Assembly (NCBI RefSeq): GCF_037975245.1
Contig: NC_092565.1
Coordinates: forward strand, 13,917,499 to 13,981,498
DNA: 64,000 bases
Direction of reading: 5' to 3'
From: Apostichopus japonicus
Taxonomy: Eukaryota > Echinodermata > Holothuroidea > Aspidochirotida > Stichopodidae
The notes beneath the pieces were generated by a model that was not told the DNA's origin, did no database searches, and was given only the letters and a program-made list of their open reading frames with translations. Position numbers and translations under genes: made by a program. Position 1 is the stretch's first letter, and every line of letters begins with the position of its first letter. Shown here piece by piece: positions 62,425 to 64,000 of this stretch.

Positions 62425-64000
62425 GTAAGTCTTGCTTATTTGTCTACGAAATTGCACGATATTTACAAACTTATAACCAATGACCGATTTACCTTTAGTT
62501 TTCATTAATGTAGGAATGACAGTTTTTGCGTTGATGAGCCAAAATATATATGATTTCTCAGGCTAACCACAGTGTCTTAACCTAGTTTCAGTTAAGGTCC
62601 CATAATAACCTGACAAACATCGAACACTCTGAAAATAACGTCAACATGCATTGACTTAGTTAAATTAATTGTTAAGCGTTGTAAATCACTATATGTTCTT
62701 AGGCAGCTAATACTTACATTGCAAATCAGTGTGCCTGCAGACATGTTCATGAACTTTATTATTGCAATTTTGGCATAACTGCTGTAAAAAATATTATTCG
62801 TTGAAAAATTTAAAAAAGAAAATTGATTTTCTCTAGCGTTGGATTTTGTAAATATACCATCAAACAAGATTATGAGTAAACCATGAACTTATAACACTCA
62901 TTTACAAATCATCGCACCTTAAAAATAATTTCGAGATCACGTCTATGAGCGTGGTGGTGTTCATGACATAGAACAACTGTGCTGGGAATAATCTTGGGCA
63001 ACCCAACTTACACCCCAGGCCTCGGGATGAACTGTATGCTAAACATGCATATATAAAGAGTGTCATCAATTGAATAACCGAAATTGAATCAGTTTACAGG
63101 GACTATGAGTAAAATGAAATAAAAGAAACGTGGCTAAACATTCAGGTAAGACCAGTGTCTTGGTCATTTGTGAAACAAAGATATCACAAAATATGAATAT
63201 CATGTTAAATGATTATTCCAAAACTTGGAATAACTGTCTTCACTAAAGTTTGGATTTTTTTTTGGGGGGGGGGGGGTGAATAAAGCATATTCAACAAATG
63301 TATCCCTATATACAGAGTCAATTGATTGCCCGAGCTATCATCGGCATTAATATTATAAGATTATCGAGATTCAATTACATAGATTTACATCTGTACAATA
63401 CATAAAAGGAGTTTCTTTACAGCCAGATGGAATCAGCGTCACATGCAGTCTGGTCTATAAAATGTACCGCTCAAACAAAAATGCTGATTTGCGTGTCTAT
63501 TTCTGCAGATAATTTCGTAGCTGAGGACACACAAATAATTGTGTTTTAATATTAATGCGCTATTAAAATTTCGGTTTGCTTTCGGTTTGTGTTAAATTTG
63601 GGATTATGCCTTGAGCGCGTTTTGATGGAGTAAAATATATATCCTATCCTATCAGTTTCCATGCAGTGGCGCACGCAAAGGGGGAGGGGAGATCACCCCC
63701 ACCTCGGGGGAGGGGAGCTCCCCCACCTCCATCATCATACGGTGGAAAAATATTCAGTCGTGGAAGAATTAGACAACCCGGGCCCAATACGCCGTAAGGA
63801 AACAGGGGTTTGGGGGAGCATACCTCATTTACAACCTCTCACACTCACACTAACATCTTGCGTTAAGACGTAATCATAAACCTCATATCTAGTCTAAAAA
63901 TATGCCATATATTACACCATTTGCATTAAGTCTTAACTTTAATTTTTAATCTCGGTGAGGGGAGGAGGGGGAAGAGTGAGTCGGTTACAACGTCCCTAAA
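62425..64000 (+). other. First coding intron (partial) of the Ser-rich protein gene
   Basis: This AT-rich intron has a G-run near 63264-63278. No second exon is visible before the window ends. Confidence 0.55.
63664..63760. mobile_element. Possible left end of a GC-rich TIR element
   Basis: CAGTGGCGCACGCAAAGG followed by alternating G and C runs resembles the starts of the elements at 19077, 39337 and 46390. A matching right end is not present before 64000, so this is tentative. Confidence 0.4.

Overview
The window looks like nuclear DNA of an invertebrate deuterostome, most likely an echinoderm such as a sea cucumber. The support is AT-rich introns of 0.3-11 kb with GT..AG boundaries, two genes that align by eye with vertebrate-type genes (EXOSC1 and C6orf163), many short DNA transposons and a large satellite. 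The species is an inference; no database was searched.

Layout. (1) Positions 1-15751 are one satellite array of about 100 nearly identical monomers of 154 or 165 bp. They form a higher-order repeat of 14 monomers (2,200 bp), and each monomer resembles a tRNA-derived (SINE-like) pol III unit. (2) Positions 15752-17640 hold the array edge, two copies of a hairpin-bearing repeat and about 2.6 copies of a ~500-bp tandem repeat. (3) Positions 18838-22759 (+) encode a four-exon coiled-coil protein of 298 aa resembling C6orf163; intron 1 carries a hAT-like MITE with a perfect 8-bp target duplication. (4) Positions 23934-29050 (-) encode the complete six-exon exosome cap subunit EXOSC1/CSL4 (194 aa). 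(5) Positions 29600-49593 (+), head-to-head with EXOSC1 across 549 bp, encode a predicted 409-aa single-pass membrane protein. It has a signal peptide, two Ly6/uPAR- or TGF-beta-receptor-like cysteine modules, a Thr-rich stalk with a furin-type site inside a possible 282-bp exitron, a transmembrane segment and a 33-residue tail. Its last intron carries a LINE remnant and a ~9-kb TIR insertion with an 8-bp target duplication. (6) Positions 49594-60806 are intergenic, with transposon-derived inverted repeats. (7) Positions 60807-62424 (+) are the first coding exon (539 codons) of an unidentified Ser-rich, acidic protein with five Arg-Arg-x-Ser-type sites; the gene runs off the window.

The genes are not an operon. 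C6orf163-like and EXOSC1 converge (stops about 1.17 kb apart), and EXOSC1 and the membrane-protein gene diverge from a shared promoter interval containing a full CRE palindrome. The least-described items are the 14-mer satellite with pol III-like boxes and the membrane protein whose mucin stalk could be removed in frame by splicing.
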